Source: Methylobacter sp. (GTDB lineage: Bacteria > Pseudomonadota > Gammaproteobacteria > Methylococcales > Methylomonadaceae). Taken from it: DNA of 35,401 nucleotides. Under the pieces are notes generated by a model. That model searched no databases. It had not been told where the DNA came from and saw only the letters and a program-made list of their open reading frames with translations. Shown piece after piece: positions 1-8,796 of this stretch. Each line of letters starts with the position of its first letter. The stretch's first letter is position 1. The stretch is taken from assembly GCA_004299305.1 (NCBI GenBank), contig SCPZ01000017.1, forward strand, positions 1-35,401, in the 5' to 3' direction. A program made the position numbers and the translations under genes.

Positions 1-1
1 G

Positions 2-87
2 GTCTTTTTGCCCGTCTCCTGCGTTGCAAAAATGGTTGCATAGCTCGCTATGCGCCCATTTTTACGCCTTGTAGACGAACAAAAATC
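2..87. repeat. Imperfect palindromic dispersed-type repeat
   Basis: The core is a nested inverted repeat at 28-63: AAAAATGG pairs with CCATTTTT and GCATAG pairs with CTATGC around a short loop. Outer arms at 2-16 and 73-87 are also roughly complementary (GTCTTTTTGCCCGTC against GACGAACAAAAATCC). This is the architecture of a REP or MITE-like element. It has no coding potential and may be cut by the window edge. Confidence 0.6.
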
Positions 88-120
88 CTGCGCCATTTGG
101 GTATATTTATTCTTGGCAAT

Positions 121-155
121 TACCTAAGGCGATTCTTGGTAATCGCCTAAAGCAA
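121..155. repeat. Small hairpin repeat (GGCGATT/AATCGCC)
   Basis: GGCGATT and AATCGCC flank a 6-base loop (about 128-147). The sequence CCTAAGGCGATT at 123-134 is the reverse complement of a motif that recurs near 21752-21763 and 27234-27245. It lies upstream of the fumarase gene. Confidence 0.45.
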
Positions 156-283
156 CTTTATTCATAACTACGCCGGTTCGCAGCATGTCATCATAATCTA
201 TTCACTTAATAGTCTTAATAAAACTATCCTGAATAGGATATGCCGACTTGACTACGCACAGGGTAAATAGCAAGGAACCTCCG

Positions 284-1813
284 ATGAGCATCATTCGTCA
301 AGACGATCTTATTCAAAGTATTGCCGATTCTCTGCAATATATTTCGTATTATCATCCGCTGGATTTTATCAAGGCCATGCATGAGGCCTATCAGAAGGAA
401 GAAAATCCGGCAGCCAAGGATGCGATGGCGCAAATCCTGATCAATTCCAGAATGTGTGCAGAAGGCCATCGCCCGATTTGCCAGGACACCGGCATTGTTA
501 CGGTATTTTTAAAGATCGGTATGAATGTTCAGTGGGATGCAAGCATGAGCGTCGCCGATATGATTAATGAGGGCGTCAGGCGCGCTTACCTGCATCCCGA
601 TAACGTGTTGCGGGCTTCGATATTGGCTGATCCGGCAGGCAAGCGCATTAACACCAAAGACAATACGCCGGCGGTGATACACATGGAAGTCGTACCCGGC
701 GATACCTTGGATATCGAGATAGCCGCTAAAGGCGGGGGATCCGAGGCTAAGGCGAAGTTTGCGATGCTCAATCCTTCGGACAGCATTGTAGACTGGGTGT
801 TGAAAACCGTTCCTACCATGGGCGCGGGCTGGTGTCCGCCCGGTATTCTAGGCATCGGCATCGGCGGTACGGCTGAAAAAGCCATGATTTTGGCAAAGCA
901 GGCCTGTATGGGGTCAATAGATATTCAGGAATTAAGCGCACGCGGCCCTAGTAATGCGCTTGAAGAGTTGCGTTTGGAACTATATGACAAGGTCAATGCC
1001 TTGGGGATAGGCGCCCAAGGTTTGGGCGGCCTTACCACCGTGTTGGACATTAAGATCAATGATTATCCGACCCATGCGGCCAACAAGCCGGTTGCAATCA
1101 TTCCGAACTGTGCCGCCACTCGGCATGTGCATTTTGTACTGGATGGCAGTGGCGTTGCCGAATTTAAACCGCCGCGTTTGGAAGATTGGCCGGAAATTAC
1201 TTGGCATACAGGCGCTACCGCCCGCAGAGTCGATTTGGATAGCGTAACGCAACAGGACCTGGAAAGCTGGGAACCGGGAGAAACCTTATTGCTTAGCGGC
1301 ACCCTGTTGACCGGTAGGGATGCGGCTCATAAGCGCATGGCTGAGCTCTTTGAACGGGGCGAAGCATTGCCTGAGAGCGTCGATTTTACCAATAAATTTA
1401 TTTATTACGTGGGGCCGGTCGACCCGGTTCGGGACGAAGTGGTAGGGCCTGCCGGTCCAACGACGGCGACACGGATGGATAAATTCACCGAAGTGATGCT
1501 GGATAAAACCGGCTTGCTGGGTATGATAGGTAAAGCCGAGCGTGGGCCGGAGGGAATAGCCGCCATTAAAAAGCATAAAGCCGTTTATTTGATGGCGGTC
1601 GGCGGCGCCGCTTACCTAGTATCAAAGGCTATCCGTAAAGCGAAAATTGTCGCTTTTGAAGATCTCGGCATGGAAGCGATACACGAGTTTGTGGTCGAGG
1701 ATATGCCGGTCATGGTCGCTGTTGATGCAAAGGGCGTTTCGGTGCATCAAACTGCGCCGAAAATCTGGCAAGCCAGAATCGGCAAGATTCCCGTTGTGGT
1801 TGAGAGGAGTTAA
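284..1813 (+). CDS. fumA: Fumarate hydratase, class I (iron-sulfur)
   Basis: Class I fumarase, which interconverts fumarate and malate in the TCA cycle in the cytoplasm using an oxygen-sensitive [4Fe-4S] cluster. The product is 509 residues. Three cysteines have the family spacing for cluster ligands: C66 in CQDTG, C184 in GWCPPG and C276 in IPNCAATRH. The N-terminal alpha domain and the C-terminal beta domain (from about residue 330, with the GPAGPTTATRMD stretch) are both present, so the protein is full length, a little shorter than E. coli FumA. I chose the ATG at 284 because AAGGAA precedes it at good spacing; an in-frame TTG at 248 would add 12 residues without a ribosome binding site. 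It stands alone, with a 452-base gap before hfq. Confidence 0.93.
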   Translation: MSIIRQDDLIQSIADSLQYISYYHPLDFIKAMHEAYQKEENPAAKDAMAQILINSRMCAEGHRPICQDTGIVTVFLKIGMNVQWDASMSVADMINEGVRRAYLHPDNVLRASILADPAGKRINTKDNTPAVIHMEVVPGDTLDIEIAAKGGGSEAKAKFAMLNPSDSIVDWVLKTVPTMGAGWCPPGILGIGIGGTAEKAMILAKQACMGSIDIQELSARGPSNALEELRLELYDKVNALGIGAQGLGGLTTVLDIKINDYPTHAANKPVAIIPNCAATRHVHFVLDGSGVAEFKPPRLEDWPEITWHTGATARRVDLDSVTQQDLESWEPGETLLLSGTLLTGRDAAHKRMAELFERGEALPESVDFTNKFIYYVGPVDPVRDEVVGPAGPTTATRMDKFTEVMLDKTGLLGMIGKAERGPEGIAAIKKHKAVYLMAVGGAAYLVSKAIRKAKIVAFEDLGMEAIHEFVVEDMPVMVAVDAKGVSVHQTAPKIWQARIGKIPVVVERS

Positions 1814-2202
1814 ATTAGAAAACGCGAGTATTGTTCAGCTACCGATCAATACAGAACGGATTGTTTTTTGGGCTACCAACTTTAGCCGCTTTAAATTGGA
1901 AGCCGATTTTTGCGGTCTAATTCATTGTAAAACCGATAAAAACGCTTGATAATAGAACCGGTATATTTTTTTATAGTTCAGTATATCAGCGTCAATCCGT
2001 GGCTGAATAGTTACAAATGCTAAGGTCGAATCATCAAACGCCGAATAGAAAATAATTACAACAGCATATCGATGGGGCGATATGGACAGGGTGATCGCGC
2101 TTGAATTTATAAAAATGTACCCCATTATATTTTGTGATTACTAGTCGAAATCAGGATACGCACAGATTTAGCTAAAAAATAGCCTGGAATTGGAGTATTG
2201 AT
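1814..2202. other. Long intergenic region between fumarase and hfq
   Basis: No convincing gene is visible. The stretch is AT-rich. It lacks a clear rho-independent terminator after the fumarase gene, and short open frames here have no ribosome binding site or recognisable product. miaA, which usually precedes hfq in gammaproteobacteria, is absent. Confidence 0.5.
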
Positions 2203-2231
2203 TTGTGTTGCTTTGTAATTGCAGTTATCTT
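2203..2231 (+). promoter_or_regulatory. Possible sigma-70 promoter of hfq
   Basis: A TTGTGT hexamer (2203-2208) and a TATCTT hexamer (2226-2231) are separated by 17 bases. They lie about 35 bases upstream of the hfq start. Both are only moderate matches to consensus. Confidence 0.35.
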
Positions 2232-2265
2232 AATCAATAGTTATTAAATAATAAGGAGAAATCGG

Positions 2266-2505
2266 ATGTCAAAAGGTCAAAATTTACAGGATAACTTTTT
2301 AAATGCCCTTAGAAAAGAGCACACCCCTGTTTCTATTTTCCTTGTTAACGGAATAAAGTTACAAGGTAAAGTGGACTCATTTGATCAGTATGTGGTTATG
2401 TTAAAAAACACATCGAGCCAAATGGTTTATAAACATGCCATATCTACCATCGTGCCGAGTAAAGCAGTAAAAATGCCGCATGAGCATGAATCCAGTGAAG
2501 AATGA
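2266..2505 (+). CDS. hfq: RNA chaperone Hfq
   Basis: Hfq is the hexameric Sm-like RNA chaperone that pairs small RNAs with mRNAs. The 79-residue product has the Sm1 region (QDNFLNALR, with Q8 of the proximal RNA-binding face, then [16 protein letters not shown]) and the Sm2 signature YKHAIST with Y55, K56 and H57. The acidic C-terminal tail is short (HEHESSEE), as in many Hfq proteins outside the enterics. An AAGGAG ribosome binding site precedes the ATG. hflX follows 80 bases downstream, the classical hfq-hflX order. Confidence 0.98.
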   Translation: MSKGQNLQDNFLNALRKEHTPVSIFLVNGIKLQGKVDSFDQYVVMLKNTSSQMVYKHAISTIVPSKAVKMPHEHESSEE

Positions 2506-2585
2506 TTAATTTCCTTCACTTCCAGCAGGTCGGCAGAGCCGCAGCAGTAAACGTTTTTTTATCATCACGCCTATGAGGTATTTAA

Positions 2586-3848
2586 TTGTTTGACCGTCCC
2601 GAATCAGGTGAACGAGCCGTTCTTGTTCATCTGACACTCCGTTCCATGCATGAAGATCTTTTAGAATTAAAAGAATTGGCTAAATCAGCCGGAACCGATC
2701 CTGTCTATGTAGTAACAGGCAGTCGCAAAAAACCTGATCCAAAATATTTTGTCGGCAAAGGCAAGCTCGAAGAGCTTAAAGGCATTATCGAAGCCTATGA
2801 AGCCGACATCGTCTTATTTAATCATCCGCTTTCACCTAGTCAGGAAAGAAATCTCGAAGGATTCTTGGGGGTTCGTGTAGTTGATAGAAATGGCCTGATT
2901 CTCGATATTTTTGCTCAGCGTGCGCAAACCTTTGAAGGCAAGCTACAGGTCGAATTGGCGCAATTGCAGCATTTATCGACCCGTCTGGTTCGCGGTTGGA
3001 CGCATTTGGAGCGGCAAAAAGGCGGTATTGGGCTTCGTGGGCCTGGTGAAACCCAGCTGGAAACCGACCGGCGATTATTGGGTTTGCGCATTAAACAGAT
3101 TCAACAGCGCTTGGATAAAGTCGATAAGCAAAGGCATCAAGGGCGCAGCAAACGGAAAAAAGCCGAAGTTCCATCGGTTTCCCTGGTGGGTTACACCAAT
3201 GCTGGTAAATCAACCTTGTTTAATAGGTTGACCGGCGCCGATATTTACGTGGCTGATCAGTTGTTCGCCACCTTGGATCCAACCCTGCGCAACTGTCAGC
3301 TACCCAATAGCAGCGAGATTGTTTTAGCCGATACGGTAGGCTTTATTCGGCATTTGCCGCATGAACTGGTAGCGGCATTTAAATCCACATTGCAGGAAGC
3401 CAGTGAAGCGGATTTATTGTTGCATGTGATTGATGCCAGTAGTGACGATAGAGTTGAGACGATTTATCAGGTTAATCAAGTGCTTGAAGATATTGAAGCC
3501 GATGAAGTCAGGCAGCTTGAAGTTTTCAATAAAATAGATTTATTAGACGGCATCCAGCCACGGATTGAGCGCGATGATGTCGGTAACCCGGTTCGGGTAT
3601 GGTTGTCCGCCGAAACCGGGGCCGGAGTTGACCTGCTTTATCAGGCATTGTCTGAAATATTTTCAAATACTAAAGTCAAAAAAACATGCCATCTGCGACC
3701 GGATCAAGGCGATATAAGGGCGAAATTATTTGCTTGCGCCAAAATAATCAGCGAAAAAACCGATGATTTTGGCGGTTGCGAATTGCTTGTTGAGATCGAT
3801 ACCAAGTATTTAGGTTTGCTGAAATCGGTCGAGAGTGAGGAAAGTTAA
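2586..3848 (+). CDS. hflX: Ribosome-associated GTPase HflX
   Basis: HflX binds the 50S subunit and splits or rescues stalled ribosomes. The 420-residue product begins FDRPESGERAVLVH after the initiator, aligning with the usual HflX N-terminus, so the TTG at 2586 is the likely start; GAGG lies 7 bases upstream. The HflX N-terminal domain includes GSRKKPDPKYFVGKGK, LSPSQERNLE and the GGIGLRGPGETQLETDRR segment. The GTPase domain follows, with G1 GYTNAGKST at 202-210, G3 DTVGFI and G4 NKID. A C-terminal domain of about 60 residues completes the expected length. It is probably co-transcribed with hfq. Confidence 0.97.
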   Translation: MFDRPESGERAVLVHLTLRSMHEDLLELKELAKSAGTDPVYVVTGSRKKPDPKYFVGKGKLEELKGIIEAYEADIVLFNHPLSPSQERNLEGFLGVRVVDRNGLILDIFAQRAQTFEGKLQVELAQLQHLSTRLVRGWTHLERQKGGIGLRGPGETQLETDRRLLGLRIKQIQQRLDKVDKQRHQGRSKRKKAEVPSVSLVGYTNAGKSTLFNRLTGADIYVADQLFATLDPTLRNCQLPNSSEIVLADTVGFIRHLPHELVAAFKSTLQEASEADLLLHVIDASSDDRVETIYQVNQVLEDIEADEVRQLEVFNKIDLLDGIQPRIERDDVGNPVRVWLSAETGAGVDLLYQALSEIFSNTKVKKTCHLRPDQGDIRAKLFACAKIISEKTDDFGGCELLVEIDTKYLGLLKSVESEES

Positions 3849-4132
3849 ACAACCGACTGCCACTCAGTTAATCCTATTTTGACAGGTAAAATAAATTCAT
3901 CCTGATTTTGTCGGAGCCCGTCATGAGCGTGTCTAAGGGAGAGCTGTCAAGCCGGTCATGGCTCGGCAAGGCTATCCCCTAAGCACAAGGGGGCGCGCCA
4001 CGATTTGCCCAGCCAATTCCACATCAAACTCTGTAAAACCCTTGTATTGCAGCGAATGCGATTGTTTTACGCGTGTCCATTTCCCTAAGCCTGGGAACCC
4101 CTGCTTAAAAATTCGGAAAACACAGCGCTTAT
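3849..4132. other. Intergenic region between hflX and the feo promoter
   Basis: No gene is supported. A small inverted repeat CCCCT/AGGGG at 3976-3992 could be a weak stem but has no following U-tract. The rest is unassigned sequence upstream of the Fur-box-like region. Confidence 0.4.
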
Positions 4133-4133
4133 T

Positions 4134-4167
4134 TATGATATAGTCCCTCTTAATGAGAATGATTGTT
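4134..4167 (+). promoter_or_regulatory. Candidate promoter and Fur box for feoABC
   Basis: A -10-like TATGAT (4134-4139) is followed by TTAATGAGAATGATTGT (4150-4166), which matches 13 of 17 central positions of the Fur consensus ATAATGATAATCATTAT. The site would overlap the transcription start, so iron-loaded Fur could block the promoter, as expected for ferrous iron uptake genes. No good -35 box is visible. Confidence 0.5.
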
Positions 4168-4219
4168 GATAACTCCAAAGCGGATGGTTTTTAATGTATA
4201 TTATTTCAATGCTTAATTT

Positions 4220-4453
4220 ATGACGATAAGCTTAAAAAATTTGGCTGTAGGTGATTCCGGCAAAGTCGTTGGTTTTGAACAATCCGGCAAGGCTTATCGA
4301 AAACGCTTGCTGGCTATGGGCTTAACGCCGGGAACTGAGTTTAGCGTTACCCGTTTTGCACCGATGGGCGATCCCGTTGAAATTAAATTACGCGGATTTT
4401 CATTAACCTTGCGCAAGGACGAAGCGGCCATATTGTTGATAGAGAAACTCTGA
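4220..4453 (+). CDS. feoA: Ferrous iron transport accessory protein FeoA
   Basis: FeoA is a small cytoplasmic SH3-like protein that associates with FeoB. The 77 residues show the family pattern LAVGDSGKVVGF, LLAMGLTPGTEF, APMGDPVEIKLRGFSLTLRKDEA. The stop codon overlaps the feoB start (TGATG), suggesting translational coupling. No Shine-Dalgarno sequence precedes the ATG. Instead a 9-codon open frame at 4194-4223 ends with an ATGA overlap at the feoA start. Identification is secure; the mode of initiation is uncertain. Confidence 0.95.
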   Translation: MTISLKNLAVGDSGKVVGFEQSGKAYRKRLLAMGLTPGTEFSVTRFAPMGDPVEIKLRGFSLTLRKDEAAILLIEKL

Positions 4454-6801
4454 TGAAAACTGATTTTACGGTAGGCGTTGTCGGTAACCCCAATTGCGGC
4501 AAGACTACGCTATTTAATGCGCTCACCGGTGCCAGACAGCATGTCGGCAATTGGCCCGGCGTTACGGTCGAGAAGAAAACCGGTGAATACAGCTTCGATC
4601 ATAAACTTATCGAATTAGTCGATTTACCCGGCACCTATTCGTTGGAAGCCGCCGACGACCAAGTCTCTTTAGATGAAAAAGTCGCCCGCGATTATGTCGC
4701 TTCCCAGCAGGCCGATTTAATCATCAACATCGTCGATGCTTCCAATTTGGAACGGAACCTGTATTTGACCTCGCAACTTATCGAGATGCGGGTGCCGATG
4801 ATATTAGTGCTGAATATGATGGATACCGTCAAACAACGCGGCATTAAAATTGATGTTGATTTTCTTGAGCAGTTTCTAGGTTGCCCGGTTATCCCTATTA
4901 CCGCCTCAATCAAAGGCGGTATCGGCTCATTAAAAGCCGCAATCAACAGCGCCGCCATCATCAAACCGATACCCTCGGTAAAAATCAGCTATATTCCTGC
5001 GCTAGAACAAGCCATCACCGACATTTCACCATTATTGATCGAGGCTGCACAGCAGTATCATTGCGACCTGCGCTGGTTGGCCGTGCGCTTACTGGAAGAC
5101 GATACCCTGGCCAAACAGTTTGCCGGAACCGCCTTGTTGCCGACGGCTGCACAATTACAGCGCAGGGTAGAAAGCGAAACCGATGATGAAATAGACATTC
5201 TTGCAGCCGATGCCCGCTACGGATTCGTCAACGAGTTAGCCGGTGGCGCAGTCTGCAAGTTAAACGAAGTGAGTCGCCACACCACAGACAGAATCGACAG
5301 CATCGTCTTAAACCGCTTTTTGGGCATCCCGGTTTTCCTGTTAGTCATGTACGCGATGTTCATGTTTACCATCAACATCGGCAGCGCCTTTGTCGATTTT
5401 TTCGATCAGGCCGTAGGCGCTTTATTGATCGATAGTCTAAGTCTTTTGCTCAGCGATCTGGATTGGCCGCAATGGCTGATCGTATTAATCACCAATGGCG
5501 TAGGCGGCGGCATCCAGGTCGTCGCGACCTTTATCCCTATCGTCGGTTTTTTATTCATGTTCCTGTCGGCGCTGGAAGACTCCGGTTACATGGCCAGGGC
5601 GGCTTTCGTGATGGACCGGTTCATGCGCATGATCGGCTTACCCGGTAAATCATTCGTGCCGATGATCGTCGGTTTCGGCTGCAATGTACCGGCGATTATG
5701 GCGACGCGCACCCTGGAAAGCCAACGCGATAGGATTTTGACCAACTTGATGAACCCGTTCATGTCCTGCGGCGCCAGATTGCCGGTTTACGCCTTATTTG
5801 CCGCCGCATTTTTCCCGGTCGGCGGACAGAACCTAGTGTTCGGCTTATATTTATTGGGTATAGCCGTCGCAGTACTGACCGGCTTAATCATGCGTCATAC
5901 CCTGTTTAAGGGCGAATCAGCCCCCTTTATTATGGAGTTGCCCGCCTACCACATGCCGACACTGCGCGGCGTTTTTATCAGGACCTGGGACCGTCTCAAG
6001 TCGTTTTTATTCAACGCCGGCAAAGTCATCGTACCTATGGTTTTGGTGCTGAACTTCCTTAATGCACTGGGTACAGACGGCTCATTCGGCCAGGAAAACA
6101 GCAACAAATCGGTATTAAGCGAGATCGGTCGCAGCCTGACTCCGGCATTCAAACCGATGGGCATAGAAAAAGACAACTGGCCGGCAACGGTAGGGATTTT
6201 TACCGGTGTGTTAGCCAAAGAAGCGGTGGTCGGAACCCTGGATGCCTTATACAGCCAAATGGCGGCGATCGACTTAAGTGTTGCCGAACAAGCGCCATTC
6301 AATCTTGAACAGGCTTTAATTGACGCCTGTTTAACCGTACCTAAAAACCTGCAAGATGTAGCGGACAACCTGTTAGACCCATTGGGCCTGAATATCGGCA
6401 CCGTCAATGACATAGCGGCAGCTGCCAACGAACAGGAAGTCAACACCGGCACCTTTGCCGCGATGCAGCAAAGTTTTGACGGCAAAGCCGGAGCCTTCGC
6501 CTATTTGTTATTTATCTTGCTGTATGCGCCTTGCGTTGCGGCAACCGCTGCAATCTACCGGGAAACCAACCTGAACTGGACCGTGTTTGTGATGTTTTGG
6601 ACAACCGGCATCGCCTACATGGCTGCAACTATTTTTTATCAGGCGATGACCTATAGCCGTCATCCCGATTATTCGTTAGTTTGGATAAGCGGATTAATCA
6701 GCGCATTTTCAGCTGTATTGCTAGGCTTATGGTTGCTTGGTAAAAATAACGATGCGACGAACGTAAAACCAAATCGGGAGTCTTTAAGTGATCCTGTCTG
6801 A
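4453..6801 (+). CDS. feoB: Ferrous iron transporter FeoB
   Basis: FeoB is the inner-membrane Fe(II) uptake protein with an N-terminal cytosolic G domain. The 782-residue product has G1 GNPNCGKTT at 11-19, the switch region GNWPGVTVEKK, G3 DLPGTYSL and G4 NMMD. A helical GDI-like spacer then leads into the polytopic membrane domain from about residue 280. That domain carries two Gate motifs, including GFGCNVPAIMATRTLE and the MSCGARLPVY segment, and a late cysteine-containing stretch LLYAPCVAATAAIYRE. The length is standard. It overlaps feoC by 14 bases and is the second gene of feoABC. Confidence 0.97.
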   Translation: MKTDFTVGVVGNPNCGKTTLFNALTGARQHVGNWPGVTVEKKTGEYSFDHKLIELVDLPGTYSLEAADDQVSLDEKVARDYVASQQADLIINIVDASNLERNLYLTSQLIEMRVPMILVLNMMDTVKQRGIKIDVDFLEQFLGCPVIPITASIKGGIGSLKAAINSAAIIKPIPSVKISYIPALEQAITDISPLLIEAAQQYHCDLRWLAVRLLEDDTLAKQFAGTALLPTAAQLQRRVESETDDEIDILAADARYGFVNELAGGAVCKLNEVSRHTTDRIDSIVLNRFLGIPVFLLVMYAMFMFTINIGSAFVDFFDQAVGALLIDSLSLLLSDLDWPQWLIVLITNGVGGGIQVVATFIPIVGFLFMFLSALEDSGYMARAAFVMDRFMRMIGLPGKSFVPMIVGFGCNVPAIMATRTLESQRDRILTNLMNPFMSCGARLPVYALFAAAFFPVGGQNLVFGLYLLGIAVAVLTGLIMRHTLFKGESAPFIMELPAYHMPTLRGVFIRTWDRLKSFLFNAGKVIVPMVLVLNFLNALGTDGSFGQENSNKSVLSEIGRSLTPAFKPMGIEKDNWPATVGIFTGVLAKEAVVGTLDALYSQMAAIDLSVAEQAPFNLEQALIDACLTVPKNLQDVADNLLDPLGLNIGTVNDIAAAANEQEVNTGTFAAMQQSFDGKAGAFAYLLFILLYAPCVAATAAIYRETNLNWTVFVMFWTTGIAYMAATIFYQAMTYSRHPDYSLVWISGLISAFSAVLLGLWLLGKNNDATNVKPNRESLSDPV

Positions 6802-7012
6802 TTTGAGAACCTATTTAAAGGAACAGCGCCGGGTTGCCCTGGCGGATTTAATCATTCATTTCAACATGGATGCCGATGCTCTGCGCGGCATGTTGGACAA
6901 ATGGATCAGCAAAGGCAAAGTGCGTAAATTACCGTTGAGCGCTTCTTGCGGCACCAGCTGCTGTCAGTGCGATACGGCGTTGACGGAGATTTATGAGTGG
7001 CTTGATGAATAG
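6788..7012 (+). CDS. feoC: FeoC-like winged-helix protein
   Basis: The 74-residue protein starts at a GTG inside the end of feoB. It has an N-terminal winged-helix fold typical of FeoC (MILSDLRTYLKEQRRVALADL). A cysteine cluster C54, C58, C59, C61 lies near the C-terminus, resembling the iron-sulfur cluster cysteines of FeoC proteins, though the spacing is tighter than in Klebsiella FeoC. FeoC is proposed to protect or regulate FeoB. Position and motif support the call; sequence conservation in this family is low. Confidence 0.85.
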   Translation: MILSDLRTYLKEQRRVALADLIIHFNMDADALRGMLDKWISKGKVRKLPLSASCGTSCCQCDTALTEIYEWLDE

Positions 7013-7055
7013 CACAAGGATGGCGGAATCACCCACTATCAACACTTTGCCCGAA

Positions 7056-7826
7056 TTACCCCTGGCTCTTGTTGTTAGATGATTGCTCGGCATCTTCAAG
7101 GATGGCTACGGCAACGCCGTTTAAAGCCATTTTGGGTACGATCAATTTGCCGCGCGTACTGGCGATCAGCGCGCAGGGTTCGCATACCCCCGGCAAGCCA
7201 ATATTTTGCTGCACCCAGTCCGACGGCTTTGTTACCCAAGATCTAGCCGCCACTGTCGCGCTTGCCAATACCCGCAACGGCAAATCGTGCTGCCTACAGA
7301 ACGCCAATAATCCCGGTTCGTTTGCCTTTAAATCGATGGTGGCAAGTTCGCGCACTTCGTTTAACTGCCGTTTCCCTAGGGCCTGTTTTACGGCGGCGGC
7401 GATTTGTTCCGCAGTTACGTCTTTCCGGCAGCCTATGCCAATCACCAAAGGCTTCAAGGCTTCGGTGGCCGTAGTGATGACCGGCACCGCACCGATTGCA
7501 TTGGCGACGCGGTAAGCCAAACGGTTGGCGCCGCCTTCATGACCGGCCAGCAGCGATACAGCAAATCGCCCCGCTTCATCCAACACTACAACGGCCGGGT
7601 CGCTATGTTTATCTTGCGCCAAGCCATCGAGAAAGCGTACCGCGATGCCGCTGGCGGCTATCATGATCCATTGTTTATGCAGCCGGTAAGCGGCGGCAAA
7701 CTGTTGTTTTTGGCTGTTGGCTGTATCGAGCCACGGTCGATACAGCACGCCGCCCAGCGGCTCTTGCAGAGCTACAGCCAAGGCTTCGCTTTCCGGCCTT
7801 ACCAGCCAAATGCCGCAATCTGTCAC
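7056..7826 (-). CDS. cbiG: Cobalt-precorrin-5A hydrolase CbiG
   Basis: CbiG opens the delta-lactone of cobalt-precorrin-5A and releases the C20 carbon as acetaldehyde in the oxygen-independent B12 route. The 256-residue product has the CbiG N-terminal and central pattern (IAASGIAVRFL, DPAVVVLDEAGRFAVSLLAGHEGGAN, PVITTATE). The CbiG C-terminal domain follows (LVIGIGCRKD, then CEPCALIASTRGKLIVPK). It is not fused to CobJ/CbiH as in some genomes. The start overlaps the cobM stop (ATGA). It is the last gene of the B12 locus and converges on feoC with only 43 bases between and no obvious terminator. Confidence 0.92.
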   Translation of the reverse strand: MTDCGIWLVRPESEALAVALQEPLGGVLYRPWLDTANSQKQQFAAAYRLHKQWIMIAASGIAVRFLDGLAQDKHSDPAVVVLDEAGRFAVSLLAGHEGGANRLAYRVANAIGAVPVITTATEALKPLVIGIGCRKDVTAEQIAAAVKQALGKRQLNEVRELATIDLKANEPGLLAFCRQHDLPLRVLASATVAARSWVTKPSDWVQQNIGLPGVCEPCALIASTRGKLIVPKMALNGVAVAILEDAEQSSNNKSQG

Positions 7827-8599
7827 GTTGCAGCCTTCTTCTTTTTAACGACGCGGAAAATATGGGTGAAGTCTTTTGAATACAGACTGGATTCGATTTG
7901 TTCTCCGCGTCCCAACGCTTTGCCCACCAATAACATCGTGGTTAGGTTCCACTCACTTTTCTTGGTTTCTTTAAGGATGGTCCCCAAAGTGCCTTGGTAA
8001 GACTTCTCTTCCGGCCAAGTCGCTTTATAGACCAACGCCACCGGCGTGTCGTCCGGGTAATGCAGGCGCAGGTCGGCGACTATTTTCTTTAAATGCGGCC
8101 CGGACAGGAAGATGCACATGGTCGCTTGGTGTTCTGCCAGCCGCGCTATAGATTCCAGTTCCGGTACGGCGGAGGCGCGACCGGAAACACGGGTCAGGAT
8201 AATAGTTTGCGAGACTTCCGGTTTGGTCAGCTCGGCCTTAATGGATGCCGCCGCCGAGGTGAACGAGGATACACCCGGTACAATTTCGTAGGCTATGCCC
8301 AGCGCATCGAGCCGCCGCATTTGTTCGGCGGTTGCTCCGTAAATGGCTGGGTCGCCGGAATGCAGACGCGCCACATCGCAACCTGTCTCCTGAGCGCGGC
8401 GATAACAAGCTTCTTGCTGCTCAAGGTCTAGCTTGGCGGTGTCGATCAATTCGGCATCCGGGCGGCAATGCTGCAACATGTCGGTAGGCACCAAGGAGCC
8501 TGCGTACAGCACCATGCTGACCCGGCCAAGAATATTAGCGCCGCGTAATGTGATCAGATCCGAAGCGCCGGGTCCTGCACCGATAAAGTAAACTTTCAT
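7823..8599 (-). CDS. cobM: Precorrin-4 / cobalt-precorrin-4 C11-methyltransferase
   Basis: A SAM-dependent tetrapyrrole methylase (CobM/CbiF family) that methylates C11 of the corrin precursor. The 258 residues start with VYFIGAGPGASDLITLRG, the SAM-binding loop of the superfamily. LYAGSLVP, RLHSGDPAIYGA, PGVSSFTSAAASI and LTRVSGRA are characteristic of CbiF/CobM. CbiG downstream favours the cobalt-containing substrate. The C-terminal lysine-rich tail (VVKKKKAAT) overlaps the cbiG start. It follows cobI after a repeat-filled gap. Confidence 0.93.
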   Translation of the reverse strand: MKVYFIGAGPGASDLITLRGANILGRVSMVLYAGSLVPTDMLQHCRPDAELIDTAKLDLEQQEACYRRAQETGCDVARLHSGDPAIYGATAEQMRRLDALGIAYEIVPGVSSFTSAAASIKAELTKPEVSQTIILTRVSGRASAVPELESIARLAEHQATMCIFLSGPHLKKIVADLRLHYPDDTPVALVYKATWPEEKSYQGTLGTILKETKKSEWNLTTMLLVGKALGRGEQIESSLYSKDFTHIFRVVKKKKAAT

Positions 8600-8616
8600 T
8601 CTAAAACCTCTGTTGA

Positions 8617-8790
8617 TCCACGAAAATAGAACACGGATGATACCGATTGGACGGATTTGAACGGATTTTTATCCGTGCTTATCTGTTTAATCCGCGTCAT
8701 CCGCGTCATCCGTGTTCCGTTTCCTAATGCCTTGATGAGTCGTTTGATATGTCTTTTGAAAATTTTCGTGCTTTTCGTGTCTTTCGTGGA
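8617..8790. repeat. Inverted-repeat element between cobI and cobM
   Basis: The ends are TCCACGAAA (8617-8625) and TTTCGTGGA (8782-8790). Internal 12-base arms GAACACGGATGA (8629-8640) and TCATCCGTGTTC (8706-8717) are perfectly complementary. The middle has short direct repeats of ATCCG(C/T)GTC. Fragments of the same family occur at 13735-13758, 16028-16070, 34084-34112 and 34168-34206. No coding potential; probably a non-autonomous mobile or REP-like element. Confidence 0.75.
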
Positions 8791-8796
8791 CGAAAT

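Noticed and set aside
1647-1949. A 100-codon frame overlapping the fumarase 3' end
   Set aside because: Most of it is out of frame inside the fumarase coding region and no motif is visible.
3958-4143. A small gene between hflX and feoA (61 codons plus strand, 68 codons minus strand)
   Set aside because: Both frames lack a ribosome binding site and recognisable sequence, and they overlap each other and the feo promoter region.
5946-6485. A 179-codon open frame antisense to feoB
   Set aside because: It lies wholly within the conserved membrane domain of FeoB and has no ribosome binding site or family resemblance.
8640-8720. CRISPR-like short repeats (ATCCGCGTC words)
   Set aside because: Copies are adjacent, degenerate and without unique spacers; they are part of the inverted-repeat element and no cas genes are near.
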